Of a stretch of DNA of 28,408 nucleotides, positions 1 to 8,333 are shown piece after piece. Position 1 is the stretch's first letter, and each line of letters begins with the position of its first letter. The position numbers and the translations under genes were made by a program. Under the pieces are notes generated by a model. The model was not told the DNA's origin and made no database searches. It saw only the letters and a program-made list of their open reading frames with translations. Origin of the DNA: Barthelona sp. PAP020 (Eukaryota > Metamonada: BaSk clade); assembly GCA_040182905.1 (NCBI GenBank), contig JARQWU010000124.1, forward strand, positions 1 to 28,408, read 5' to 3'.

Positions 1-587
1 AACTTTCCAACGTTTCCACTCAATGTTTCAAGGTATTCATTCAAACTGACTTTTCTTCTGCGTTTAACAGCTTTAAGTCCAAATCTTTTCAAGAACTCTT
101 TCGAAAAAGTTGTAGTCTTATTTATGTTGGGTTTCAAAACCTTTTTGGCCTGTGTGGTGGGTCTACACACCTTCATTAAATGTCTATGGCATTTAATCAT
201 ATATTTTTGTGCATATGTATATACATCAGATTTAGGAACATTGAACACAAAACAATTTGATAACATCAGCCTCAAATGATCAACTAAATCATACCAACAA
301 ATTATTTCTTTTGTTTCAAAAATTTTCTTTTCAATTGTACTCAAATCCATGGGATATTGAATCATTTCCGCATATCCAGGATAAGATAAAACATCAACAG
401 GTTGACGAAATACATAAAAATCATCAAAATCTATCAATTGCTTGATAAAAGGTTGGATAATTTCTTTTAAAATTTCTTCTGTAAATTCTTCTCGTAAATG
501 TGGAGCTTTTCCAGACAAAAATTTGTCTAATAAATTTGTATTGGTATACGTTGCCATAAGTGGTCGATTCTTGTTCTTGTCCACCAT
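1..587 (-). CDS. Bromodomain protein, C-terminus cut by the left edge
   Basis: The reading frame is open from an ATG at 587 down to base 1, about 195 codons with no stop, so the C-terminus lies outside the window. Residues about 45-135 read as a bromodomain: F60 and the PVD at 63-65 sit in the ZA loop, PMDLSTI is at 79-85, and N116 in the CFVFN segment is the expected acetyl-lysine-binding asparagine. A basic stretch with a KRRRK cluster follows and could be a nuclear localisation signal. Bromodomains read acetylated histones or other acetylated lysines in the nucleus. The visible part has one bromodomain near the N-terminus, as in BET or small trichomonad bromodomain proteins, but no second domain is visible to decide the subfamily. 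A second ATG at codon 11 is an alternative start. The bromodomain call is firm; the specific role is unknown. Confidence 0.88.
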   Translation of the reverse strand, partial: MVDKNKNRPLMATYTNTNLLDKFLSGKAPHLREEFTEEILKEIIQPFIKQLIDFDDFYVFRQPVDVLSYPGYAEMIQYPMDLSTIEKKIFETKEIICWYDLVDHLRLMLSNCFVFNVPKSDVYTYAQKYMIKCHRHLMKVCRPTTQAKKVLKPNINKTTTFSKEFLKRFGLKAVKRRRKVSLNEYLETLSGNVGK

Positions 588-873
588 GTAAAAAAAAAAA
601 TCGATACCAACTTTTTATTTGTTCATTCTTTAATTTGCTTCATTTTCAAATTTGATAAAGATAATTAAATTGAAAATATGAAATATAAAATGTTTGTTTG
701 CAAAAAATTGATGAATTAACTTCAGTTCAAGTTTAGTAGAGGAAAGGTATTTGTCCTTTAAAAATCCAGAAAAATAAAAATAATAGTGATTATTTTGAAA
801 ATAGAAAGATAAAAATAAATTATTATATGGTTTTAATAAAAGAAAAAGGAACAAAGAATTGCTCAAAAATTAT

Positions 874-900
874 ATAAATTAAATAAATTAAATAAATTAA
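874..900. repeat. Three perfect tandem copies of a 9-base unit
   Basis: The unit ATAAATTAA occurs three times without mismatch, then runs into an A-tract. It is probably a simple replication-slippage repeat in AT-rich spacer and shows no sign of function. Confidence 0.8.
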
Positions 901-946
901 AAAAAAATTATTTTATACCAAAGTTAATAAAAATAGATAAAGCAAC

Positions 947-1331
947 ATGAAAATACCTCTTATTGTTTTACAGTTTTCATTTTCAACTGTAATTTATGTG
1001 GAAGTTCATGCTCAATGAACGGAATTTATTGCAGATACAAAGAGGTCATCAAATATCACTTCCTTTATTTTGTTGTTTCTTGACCATCTTTAGGTCCAAT
1101 TTTTTAAGTTACTTGGGCATCTGAATCCACGTGAGTTTTCCCCAAACCTTAAGCTAACTCGTTTCGTTGTTCACTGAACAACTCATACCTCATAAATATC
1201 TAATAATAATAAAAAAAGATCTCCATTAAAATTTTCAATTTCACCTAGAAAATTTAAGGAATCAAACCATTCATATTATTCTGAAGATTCACTGTTTAGA
1301 AGTGGATTTTCTCTTTCACTTACTAATTGAC
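947..1331 (+). pseudogene. Possible decayed reading frame
   Basis: In one frame from an ATG at 947 there are unusually long open segments (about 23, 24, 27 and 43 codons) separated by single in-frame stops, at 1016 and three further places before the end. The first segment is hydrophobic, like a signal peptide. The last is rich in S, K and E (for example SPRKFKESNHSYYSEDS) and looks more protein-like than random AT-rich sequence. No family is recognised. It may be a pseudogene, exons of an unrecognised spliced gene, or chance. Confidence 0.25.
1166..1182. repeat. 17-base palindrome
   Basis: GTTGTTCA and TGAACAAC flank one central base. The arms could form an 8-bp hairpin or bind a dimeric protein. 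It sits about 500 bases upstream of the VHS-GAT start. Function is unknown. Confidence 0.6.
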
Positions 1332-1671
1332 CTGAAGATACTGAAAAAGACACTGCAATTTTATTAACTGTAATTTAACAACGTTTAAGATTTTTCTTTT
1401 CAAAATAGATTTATTTTTTTTATGCCAACCCTTTTGAAAACGTTGCAGAAAAACAAAAAAAAAAAAAATGGCCAAAAACAACTTTCCTCTTTTGTTCAGA
1501 GAATTATCCAGCAAACAATGTAATCAATCTTATAGTATCCATTTAGAACTGATATTATGCATTAACCTCTTTACAACAGCTGTTTTTATGTTTTTAATTG
1601 ACCTGCGAACTTTTATCATACTGTAAAAAGACTTCATAATTTTAGTTAGTAATATCAACAACATGATAACT

Positions 1672-1677
1672 TCATTA
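1672..1677 (+). promoter_or_regulatory. Initiator-like TCATTA element
   Basis: TCATTA fits the trichomonad Initiator pattern TCA(+1)Y(T/A)(T/A). If transcription starts at its A, the 5' leader would be only 5 bases before the ATG at 1679, short but in keeping with trichomonad mRNAs. Confidence 0.45.
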
Positions 1678-1678
1678 A

Positions 1679-2980
1679 ATGTATTTGGAAGAGTTTGTCA
1701 ATGAATGTTTGAATGAAACATTGATTGAACCAGATTTTGAAGCAAACTTTCGTCTTATTCAGCATATCAAAATTAACGAAAGTGCAGGTTTAGTGCAAAA
1801 TCTCACTCAACTATTAGATAGAAAGTTAAAATCTACAAATATGCATGTAATTAATCTAACAATTCATTTATTAGACAATATTCTGCTCAATTCTTCTCCA
1901 ATTGTCATTGGTTCTTTGGGACATCCTCTATTTGTGGAAAATTTAGCAAATCTATTCTTGAAAAGTGGGGGAATTCCTTCATATGTGAAAGAAAATATTT
2001 CACAGAAAATAAGCAATTGGAATCAATATTTTCAGGATGACAAACATCTGTACTTTGGACAGTTGTACAATAATTTGGTCGAACAAGGATATCATTTACC
2101 GTTCCCCTCACCATCATACAATAAGAGGGAAAAAATTATGGAAGAGCTTGGAAATCATGAATTTAATGTACAAGTTGAGTTGGTTGAAAGTGCAGAAAAA
2201 GACAATGTTCCTTTGACGGTTACAAAAGAAGAATTGGGGAATATGTTAGGCGTAGGCAATAGATTAATTACTGATAATGTATCAAATCTGAATTCTAACA
2301 GTAATATTAGCTATTTTAAGGATGGTCAAATTCTTTTTAACGAAAATGAACATTTTTTGAAATCCTATTTGAACAACCTATTTGTTTGTGTAAAAAAGAT
2401 GCAAAATATTCAATATTTGTCAGATCAAAATGAAGGAATTAAATTACTATCTGAGGCTTCAGAAATATACAGGAGAAGCATCGTTATGTTTGAAAAAGAT
2501 CTAGACGAAAATCAAAATAATACGCTTTTGGCAATATTAAGTCTTTGTTCCTATGTGCAAGAATACCTTCCCAGAAAATTAAAAGGAAACTCTATTCCTT
2601 TGTGGGAATTTGAAATTGAAATGAATAAAACAACAGAGAGTCCAATTATTCGTTTTTCACCTCCCATTGTAAATAATAATTTGAATATTCCATCCCCTTC
2701 AGTTATTTCTAACTGTGTTTCTAATTCAAAATTGGAAGGTATGGCATTGGTTTTGGAAAGCTCAAGAGCACCAGTTCCTGTTCATGAAAATCCAAATAAT
2801 ATTGATTTATTAAACATACAAAACACACAAAATTCAAATGAAAGTCAAGCAAACAACCAAATTCATCATATTTTTGATGAAATTGATGAATTGTATGCAC
2901 AAAGAAGTTTTGAAATGGTAAACGGAACATTCTCAAATGAACCAAGTCAGTTTGAGGATTTTCAATTGCCAAAATTTTGA
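1679..2980 (+). CDS. VHS-GAT endosomal sorting adaptor, TOM1-like
   Basis: A 433-residue protein. Residues 1-140 form a helical VHS domain: an N-terminal segment with LIQHIKINESAG, followed by HVINLTIHLLDNILLN and the typical HPLFVENLANLF run. Residues about 222-305 read as a GAT-like three-helix bundle ending in LSLCSYVQEYLPRKL. The C-terminal tail is N/Q/S-rich and carries IDLLNIQ near residue 375, which resembles a clathrin box, and an acidic DEIDELY segment. VHS-GAT proteins (TOM1, TOM1L, plant TOLs) bind ubiquitinated cargo and clathrin on endosomes. With no gamma-adaptin ear, it is closer to TOM1 than to GGA. The start is the first ATG after the Initiator-like element. An AATAAA lies just after the stop at 2986. 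The VHS call is strong and the GAT call moderate. Confidence 0.82.
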   Translation: MYLEEFVNECLNETLIEPDFEANFRLIQHIKINESAGLVQNLTQLLDRKLKSTNMHVINLTIHLLDNILLNSSPIVIGSLGHPLFVENLANLFLKSGGIPSYVKENISQKISNWNQYFQDDKHLYFGQLYNNLVEQGYHLPFPSPSYNKREKIMEELGNHEFNVQVELVESAEKDNVPLTVTKEELGNMLGVGNRLITDNVSNLNSNSNISYFKDGQILFNENEHFLKSYLNNLFVCVKKMQNIQYLSDQNEGIKLLSEASEIYRRSIVMFEKDLDENQNNTLLAILSLCSYVQEYLPRKLKGNSIPLWEFEIEMNKTTESPIIRFSPPIVNNNLNIPSPSVISNCVSNSKLEGMALVLESSRAPVPVHENPNNIDLLNIQNTQNSNESQANNQIHHIFDEIDELYAQRSFEMVNGTFSNEPSQFEDFQLPKF

Positions 2981-3136
2981 TACCCAATAAATTTTTTAAT
3001 ATTTACATTCTCTTATTTTTTTGCAATTTTGACGGTGATTTCAACTTGTTTTTATTATTGCAAAAAAATTGTATGTTTCAATATTGAAATATCAACTATC
3101 TATCACTTTTTCAAAGTATTTTAATTGAAAAATTTT

Positions 3137-3200
3137 CATGATGAGATTATTCGCCGCCCCAGTCTGAGAACTGATGACAGGCTAGTTTTTACTTCTGACA
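3137..3200 (+). ncRNA. Box C/D snoRNA predicted to guide LSU rRNA P-loop methylation
   Basis: All four boxes are present in order: C (ATGATGA, 3138-3144), D' (CTGA, 3164-3167), C' (TGATGA, 3172-3177) and D (CTGA, 3195-3198), in about 64 bases. The D' guide ends in CCGCCCCAGT directly against the D' box. It is perfectly complementary to ACTGGGGCGG, the conserved P-loop segment of large-subunit rRNA. The D+5 rule puts the methyl group on the second G of GGGG. From memory this corresponds to E. coli Gm2251 and to the site of yeast snR67. The second guide, next to box D, has no target I recognise. The terminal stem is weak. It lies between two convergent genes, so it either has its own promoter or is processed from a 3' UTR; a T-tract follows at 3202. 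The rest of 2981-3427 holds only AT-rich UTR-like sequence. Confidence 0.78.
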
Positions 3201-3427
3201 CTTTTTTTCATCTATTTTTGTTTCAAAACTCTAACTTCAGAAATTATTTTAATTCAAGTTCAGTGTTGTATTCTTTACAAATCTTTATTCAATCATAAAA
3301 ATTGTTGTTCAGTCTAATATTTGTTGATTCTTTGATAAATACTTTTGGAAAATGTTTTGCAAAAATCAAAGAACAAAAGGAAAAAGCACCCAAAATTATT
3401 TATGAGAGAACGAAACAGTAAAAAGAA

Positions 3428-6400
3428 TTAATCAAAACAAAATGTGAAAGAAGGAGACATTGGACGACTATTACCCATCTTATTTTTTGGGTCAACAACC
3501 TCTAATTCTGGAGATTCAGGGGTATAAATTTCTATTTCAGGGATTTCAAGAGTTCTCTTCAAATATTCATCAAATTCTTGAAGGAAAGCCACCTCATCAA
3601 AAGGACACTCACGAGGGAATTCTCTGAGATCACATTCTTGAACAACCATAGCCAACCATTTCATTGCAAATTTAAGATAAGGTTTTAATTCAGGAACTGA
3701 TTTAGCTCTTTTTGAGATTAATCCCAACAATTGTTTGCCTTCTATTTTATCATCTTCTTCAATAATGCTAACTCCCAAATCCAAAAGAATGTTTTGCCAA
3801 TCAGGAAGAACAGTAGAAACAAACAATTGAAGCTTTGTACAAGAAACAGCATTTGGATTCTTCTTTTGATGTGTCTTCAAAGAATGACTGACTTTTCCTC
3901 TAATATTTGAAGTTAGACCATCAATATATTTGAATTTACTTTCTGCCATTTTAGGATCAGTTTCAGAAGCTGGTAAATCATCATAAGTAGGATAAGAAGC
4001 ATGAACAATAAATCCTTTTTCACCTAAAATATCTTTCCAGATATATTCGGCCCAATGAGGAGTAATTGGAGTCATTAACAAAGCTTGAGTACGAATGAAT
4101 GAACGTACAACATCAATATGAAGATTTTCATCACAACCACAAACGTTACGATAGAATCCCTTAATGTTATTCATGACAAACCATGCTTCTCTCAAAGCAA
4201 CTCTATATTGCATTGTTTCATAAGCTTCAGAAGTTGTATCAATACAGTTTTTCATCAAACCAAGAACAATATCATCAAATGAAGTGAATTCTCCACTGCG
4301 TAATTTGTCACTCATATCAAGAACCTCTTTACTCCAATCAATGGCACGTGTCAAAGCAAGAATAGCATCAATGGCTGTGGATCTTTTGAAATTAGCATTA
4401 CGAAGAGAATCACCAGCTTCCGCCAAAGCGAAACGAAGACCATCAGCCGAATATTCAAAAACTCCGTCTTCAACAGTGATGAAATTTCCAGTCGACTTTG
4501 ACATTTTCTCTCCATCAATGGTGACATGACCATTACAACGAATTCCTTTTGGCCAAAACTCAGGATGGTCTTCCCAAAGACAAACGTGATTATAAATGTA
4601 CATTGTCAAGTGATTTTTAATCAATTCAAATCCAGAAGTACGTAAATCACAAGGATACCAATATTTAAAACTTTCACGTAGCTTGTTAAGAGATTCAACA
4701 GGTATAGGAGTTTCAGGAACCTCATCAACGATACAATAGATGTAATCCCAAACTTCAGGAGTCATATCCTTTGCTTCAACACCCAAAGGTCCTGGTTTGC
4801 TCCCATCAAGATTGTTTTCACCATGTAAAAGATGTGCCACAGTATAAAAAGATTGATAAGCTGTTGAATCAGACAAAGATTCGATCAAAAATTGTTCATC
4901 CCATGGTATTCTTGTTCCCAAACCAAAAGATCTTGACAAAGCCCATTGTTTCAACCATTCAACAGCACCCCTTTGTTGCATTTCAATTTCATCGGTATAA
5001 AGATTCATTTCTTCAACACATTGCAAGGCCAATGCTTTCCATTCATCTTCTCCATATGTAAGATACCATTGGTCAACCAAAGCACAAACACATTCATGAC
5101 CAGATCTTGAAATAACTTGACGTTGGGGTTCAGAGTATAAATCAGCCATTCCTTGTTCAAGAAGATCAGCCTTAACAGCATCTTTAACTTTATCAACTTT
5201 TTCTCCTTTATAAGGTCCAATACTCATTACACCATCATAAAAGCCCTTAGTATAAGTAATAGCTTTTGCTTCATCTAATTTGGCTCTTTGATGTTGATTT
5301 TTAATTTTTAATTCCTCACAAACTGTTTTGGCAGCCATGTCACCAAGATCAGGAATATCAATAATTGGAACTGGTTCATTTGCAATCATTTCATCTGTGA
5401 TTCCATACTTTTCTCTGAATTCAGCATCTTCACGAATGTCTTTATAGGCCATCCAATCATCAGGTGCATCTGAAGGTACAGATGTAACAATACCAGTTCC
5501 TTTATCCATTTTGATGGATAACATTGGAAGGATATATACCTTTTCGAAAGGACATAAAGGTGCTTTAAGGGCAATACCCATAAGATCATCACCATTGATT
5601 TCTTTCACAAGACGACTTTCTCCAAATCCTCCAGTGGTCAATTCTTGATATGAAGCATTATTGGCAGCATGTGCACCCATAATCCAAACTTCACCTTTTC
5701 TAACTTCATAAGCTCCATATTCTCCTCCAGGTAAGGCCCAACAATTTGTTTGACCATACATAGTTTCGGGACGGAAAGTAGCTGCGGGGAAAATAACTTT
5801 GTAATCTTTCAAATCAGCAAGAACTCCAGTTAACTCGACGGGCATTAAACGAACAATAGTATATTCTTGAGGTGTAACATGTTCACCGACAGATCTATCA
5901 TGATCAGCACAAGGTTGTCCATCACCAGGAGAATAAATGGTAATTCTTTTACCAAACGCAACCTTTCCTTTTTCATGAAGACGTGTAAATTGCCAACGAA
6001 CAAAAGAGTCATAGAAGGGATTCTTATCTGTGGTGACGAAGGAACGTCTCCAATCAACACATGCACCAAACATATCAAGATCTGTTCTAGCATAAGGTGG
6101 AAAGTAATCAACCCAATAATTGGCATCACAAAATTTTGGAATGTCTTCATCAGAAATTCCAATAGATTTCATGATTTCCCATTGGCTTTTAATGTCTCCT
6201 CCCTTTTGATTCAACTTTGTACGTTTAGCTTTAAACTTTCCAAGACTCGCTAAAGCATCATCAACTGATTTCTCTTCTTCAACAACGACCTTTTTGTAAA
6301 GTTCAGGATTATTCCTTTCTTCAATTTCAAAAGTCAATTTATCAGCACAAGCCTTTATTGGCATACCAGTTACATGAAAACCAAAAGGCATTAGAGTATT

Positions 6401-6613
6401 AAAACCTTTCATTCTTTTATAATGTGCAAGAAAATCAGCTTTTGCGTAACTAAAACAATGACCAAGGTGCAAACGTCCATTCATATAAGGATAAGGAAAA
6501 GTGATAAAAAATTTTTTTTGATCTAGCTTGACATCAACTTCAAAAACATGATTTTCTCTCCATTCTTGTTGGATACGAGTTTCAATACTTCGCATTTCTT
6601 CTAATTTTGCCAT
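3428..6613 (-). CDS. LARS1: Leucyl-tRNA synthetase, cytosolic archaeal/eukaryotic type
   Basis: A 1061-residue class I synthetase that charges tRNA-Leu with leucine in the cytosol. HLGH (49-52) is the class I HIGH signature and KMSKS is at 703-707. Between them lies the large CP1 editing domain, with the threonine-rich TFRPETMYGQTNCW block and the SVPSDAPDD segment expected to hold the editing aspartate. The long segment up to KMSKS, the anticodon-binding region with TPITPHWAEYIW and a short C-terminal extension match the eukaryotic/archaeal form, not the bacterial one. The start is the ATG at 6613; the frame is open four more codons upstream, but only to a TTG. TCAATT lies about 17 bases upstream. 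Codon use is less AT-biased than in its neighbours, as expected of a highly expressed gene. The identification is secure. Confidence 0.97.
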   Translation of the reverse strand: MAKLEEMRSIETRIQQEWRENHVFEVDVKLDQKKFFITFPYPYMNGRLHLGHCFSYAKADFLAHYKRMKGFNTLMPFGFHVTGMPIKACADKLTFEIEERNNPELYKKVVVEEEKSVDDALASLGKFKAKRTKLNQKGGDIKSQWEIMKSIGISDEDIPKFCDANYWVDYFPPYARTDLDMFGACVDWRRSFVTTDKNPFYDSFVRWQFTRLHEKGKVAFGKRITIYSPGDGQPCADHDRSVGEHVTPQEYTIVRLMPVELTGVLADLKDYKVIFPAATFRPETMYGQTNCWALPGGEYGAYEVRKGEVWIMGAHAANNASYQELTTGGFGESRLVKEINGDDLMGIALKAPLCPFEKVYILPMLSIKMDKGTGIVTSVPSDAPDDWMAYKDIREDAEFREKYGITDEMIANEPVPIIDIPDLGDMAAKTVCEELKIKNQHQRAKLDEAKAITYTKGFYDGVMSIGPYKGEKVDKVKDAVKADLLEQGMADLYSEPQRQVISRSGHECVCALVDQWYLTYGEDEWKALALQCVEEMNLYTDEIEMQQRGAVEWLKQWALSRSFGLGTRIPWDEQFLIESLSDSTAYQSFYTVAHLLHGENNLDGSKPGPLGVEAKDMTPEVWDYIYCIVDEVPETPIPVESLNKLRESFKYWYPCDLRTSGFELIKNHLTMYIYNHVCLWEDHPEFWPKGIRCNGHVTIDGEKMSKSTGNFITVEDGVFEYSADGLRFALAEAGDSLRNANFKRSTAIDAILALTRAIDWSKEVLDMSDKLRSGEFTSFDDIVLGLMKNCIDTTSEAYETMQYRVALREAWFVMNNIKGFYRNVCGCDENLHIDVVRSFIRTQALLMTPITPHWAEYIWKDILGEKGFIVHASYPTYDDLPASETDPKMAESKFKYIDGLTSNIRGKVSHSLKTHQKKNPNAVSCTKLQLFVSTVLPDWQNILLDLGVSIIEEDDKIEGKQLLGLISKRAKSVPELKPYLKFAMKWLAMVVQECDLREFPRECPFDEVAFLQEFDEYLKRTLEIPEIEIYTPESPELEVVDPKNKMGNSRPMSPSFTFCFD

Positions 6614-6769
6614 ATTATAAAACAATTGATAGAAAAAAAAAATTGGAGCAAATCCAAATTAATAAATTTTTTTTGAAATTTTACAAAGCAATTTGTTGTT
6701 TCAAAGTACTCAAAAAATAAAAATCAATATAAATTTATATAAATTGAAAAATAAGATAAATGAAAAAAT

Positions 6770-7234
6770 TTAGCTATCTTCAATCCAAGCCGCATTGATA
6801 TTCTGTTGAAGTGCATGCCAACTTGATGGTATGGCTTTAGCTTCTTTGTCTGATTTATTTTGTGTCTCACTCATAATAGGAGCTCTCTTTGTATTTAAAA
6901 GATTAAAGAACATTTCCTTTGTTGATGCTTGTTGTTCTGAACTAGATCTTGAAGATATTTGTCTTTTAAATATTTCATTAAATAACTTTGTTACACCATT
7001 AGCAGTAATTTGGGACAGCGATTTTTCATATTCATTCATTGCTTCTGTTGGCTTACTGTAATTTCTGTTATATCTTTCCTTTTTTATTCTTGACATTTCT
7101 TTCTTAATTCTAGCTTCTTCAATTTGTCTGTCAACTTTATGGATAGTTGATTTGCTTTTGGACAAAATTGGATTTAAGGCTTTTTCCCTACCTAAAGGAA
7201 TCGATAATATTTGAGCAATTGCAGTTGGAAACAT
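6770..7234 (-). CDS. RRP15: RRP15-like ribosome biogenesis protein
   Basis: A 154-residue basic protein. The N-terminal MFPTAIAQIL, then NPILSKSK, a charged helical segment and NGVTKLFNEIFKRQ (about 79-92) follow the order of the Rrp15p domain, where equivalents of F..A...IL, P.LSKSK and GV.KLFN are the conserved points. In yeast, Rrp15 is a nucleolar factor needed for early 60S subunit maturation. The protein is shorter than yeast or human RRP15 and lacks their acidic N-terminus. Its start codon lies only 50 bases from that of VPS26C on the other strand, so the two promoters must overlap. AATF/BFR2 and HAS1, encoded elsewhere in the window, act in the same pathway. The match rests on motifs I can see, not on a search. 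Confidence 0.75.
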   Translation of the reverse strand: MFPTAIAQILSIPLGREKALNPILSKSKSTIHKVDRQIEEARIKKEMSRIKKERYNRNYSKPTEAMNEYEKSLSQITANGVTKLFNEIFKRQISSRSSSEQQASTKEMFFNLLNTKRAPIMSETQNKSDKEAKAIPSSWHALQQNINAAWIEDS

Positions 7235-7260
7235 TTGAGAAAAAGCAAAAAAGAAAAAAT

Positions 7261-7266
7261 GAATGA
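7261..7266 (-). promoter_or_regulatory. Initiator-like TCATTC element
   Basis: On the minus strand TCATTC lies 26 bases upstream of the RRP15 ATG, within the 50-base divergent promoter shared with VPS26C. It matches the trichomonad Initiator pattern. Confidence 0.35.
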
Positions 7267-7284
7267 CTTCTTGAACTTTATGTT

Positions 7285-8193
7285 ATGGCATCAGTTTCAA
7301 TTCAATTAATTCGACAAAACAAAACATTTGTACCAGGATCAATTGTTGAAGGAAATATTATAATCGTATCAGAATCATCCAGAAAACATTCTGGAATTAG
7401 AGTTAACATTGATGGAAATGTTGAAAGAAAAGTAGTCGAAAATAGTTCTTATGGTCCATTAAAGCCTATAATGATTTTAGAACAAAAACAAGATCTTGTT
7501 GCGCCTGGTCAAATTCCTGAAGGTACCACTTCTTATCCATTTGAATTTTTATTGGAAGGTAGTTTGGCAGACTCAACATTATATGAATCCTACACTGGTT
7601 GGCTGATTGAAGTTGTGTATACTATTTCTGTAACTGTTGGAGGGACTGTTTTTAATAAAACTCTTGAAGATTCAATTCCATTTTATGTTAATATTTATTC
7701 TTCAAGACGAAAAAACAATATTCAAAAATTTGTTATAACTCCCGATTCATTTGACGAAAAGATTATGGCAAGATCAACTTCGAATGAATTTAAAATTGTT
7801 GGACAATGGAACCAAACGTCCCTTGATTTAAACAATCCCTTTTCTGGTTACTTAATTGTTGAGCATTCAGATTATCCTATTGTTTCAATTGATTTATCGT
7901 TATCAAGAATTGAGACATTGGGGGATCAAAAAATTTCTCATAAAAATCCACAAAGTTCATTAATTCAGACCATACAGATTGGAAATGGGGATATTGCTCG
8001 TGGTTTGAAGGTACCCATACATATGATTATTCCTGAAAATCATGCTTGCATAAGTACTTTTGCTCCATGGTTTTCTGTGCAATTTGAGGTGATTTTACTA
8101 GTTGTTTTTTCCATATGTGGAGAAAAGTATGGTGTTTGTGAACAGCTAAAAGTGCCATTTTATCGAACAAATCCTTCCGATAATTCATTTTGA
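7285..8193 (+). CDS. VPS26C: VPS26C (DSCR3), arrestin-fold subunit of retriever
   Basis: A 302-residue arrestin-fold protein. The opening segment (IQLIRQNKTFVPGSIVEG), KPIMIL, YPFEFLLEG, LYESYTG and, near residue 230, IQTIQIGNGDIARGLKVPIH follow the human VPS26C sequence order closely; IQIADGDVCRGLSVPIYM is the human equivalent of the last. VPS26C, VPS35L and VPS29 make retriever, which with the Commander complex recycles membrane proteins from endosomes. Length equals the family's usual length of about 300. The start is the ATG at 7285; an out-of-frame ATG five bases upstream opens only a short frame. The gene is head to head with RRP15 and convergent with the kinase gene. VPS26A/B is the main alternative, but the ARGLKVPIH block favours VPS26C. 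Confidence 0.88.
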   Translation: MASVSIQLIRQNKTFVPGSIVEGNIIIVSESSRKHSGIRVNIDGNVERKVVENSSYGPLKPIMILEQKQDLVAPGQIPEGTTSYPFEFLLEGSLADSTLYESYTGWLIEVVYTISVTVGGTVFNKTLEDSIPFYVNIYSSRRKNNIQKFVITPDSFDEKIMARSTSNEFKIVGQWNQTSLDLNNPFSGYLIVEHSDYPIVSIDLSLSRIETLGDQKISHKNPQSSLIQTIQIGNGDIARGLKVPIHMIIPENHACISTFAPWFSVQFEVILLVVFSICGEKYGVCEQLKVPFYRTNPSDNSF

Positions 8194-8333
8194 TTTGTTT
8201 TTCAAGGTATTTTTTAAGGTTGTAAATAATTTCAGTATCTTTTATATTTAAGTTTTTGCGGGATTCTTTCTTGAGACAAACACAAAAACAAAAAATAAAC
8301 AAGATGAATCTTTTTATAAAATGATGGTTTCGA

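Larger units (their letters stand above)
588..1678. other. Intergenic spacer of about 1.1 kb
   Basis: This AT-rich stretch lies between the divergent bromodomain and VHS-GAT genes and must hold both promoters. It contains an A-tract at 591-600, a 9-base tandem repeat at 874-900, a possible decayed reading frame at 947-1331, a 17-base palindrome at 1166-1182 and another long A-tract near 1456. I see no tRNA and no convincing box C/D or spliceosomal RNA in it. Confidence 0.6.

Noticed and set aside
630-866. 78-codon minus-strand ORF
   Set aside because: Its protein is almost all F, Y, N and L, as expected from AT-rich spacer. No start context or family.
1085-1125. Sm-site-like AATTTTTT suggesting a spliceosomal U5 or U4 RNA
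   Set aside because: No U5 loop (GCCUUUUAC) or U4/U6 pairing region is found upstream. The T-tract alone is common in this DNA.
3255-3330. Minus-strand box C/D snoRNA with two CTGA boxes
   Set aside because: No proper C box precedes the first CTGA. The sequence is plain AT-rich 3' UTR of the LeuRS gene.
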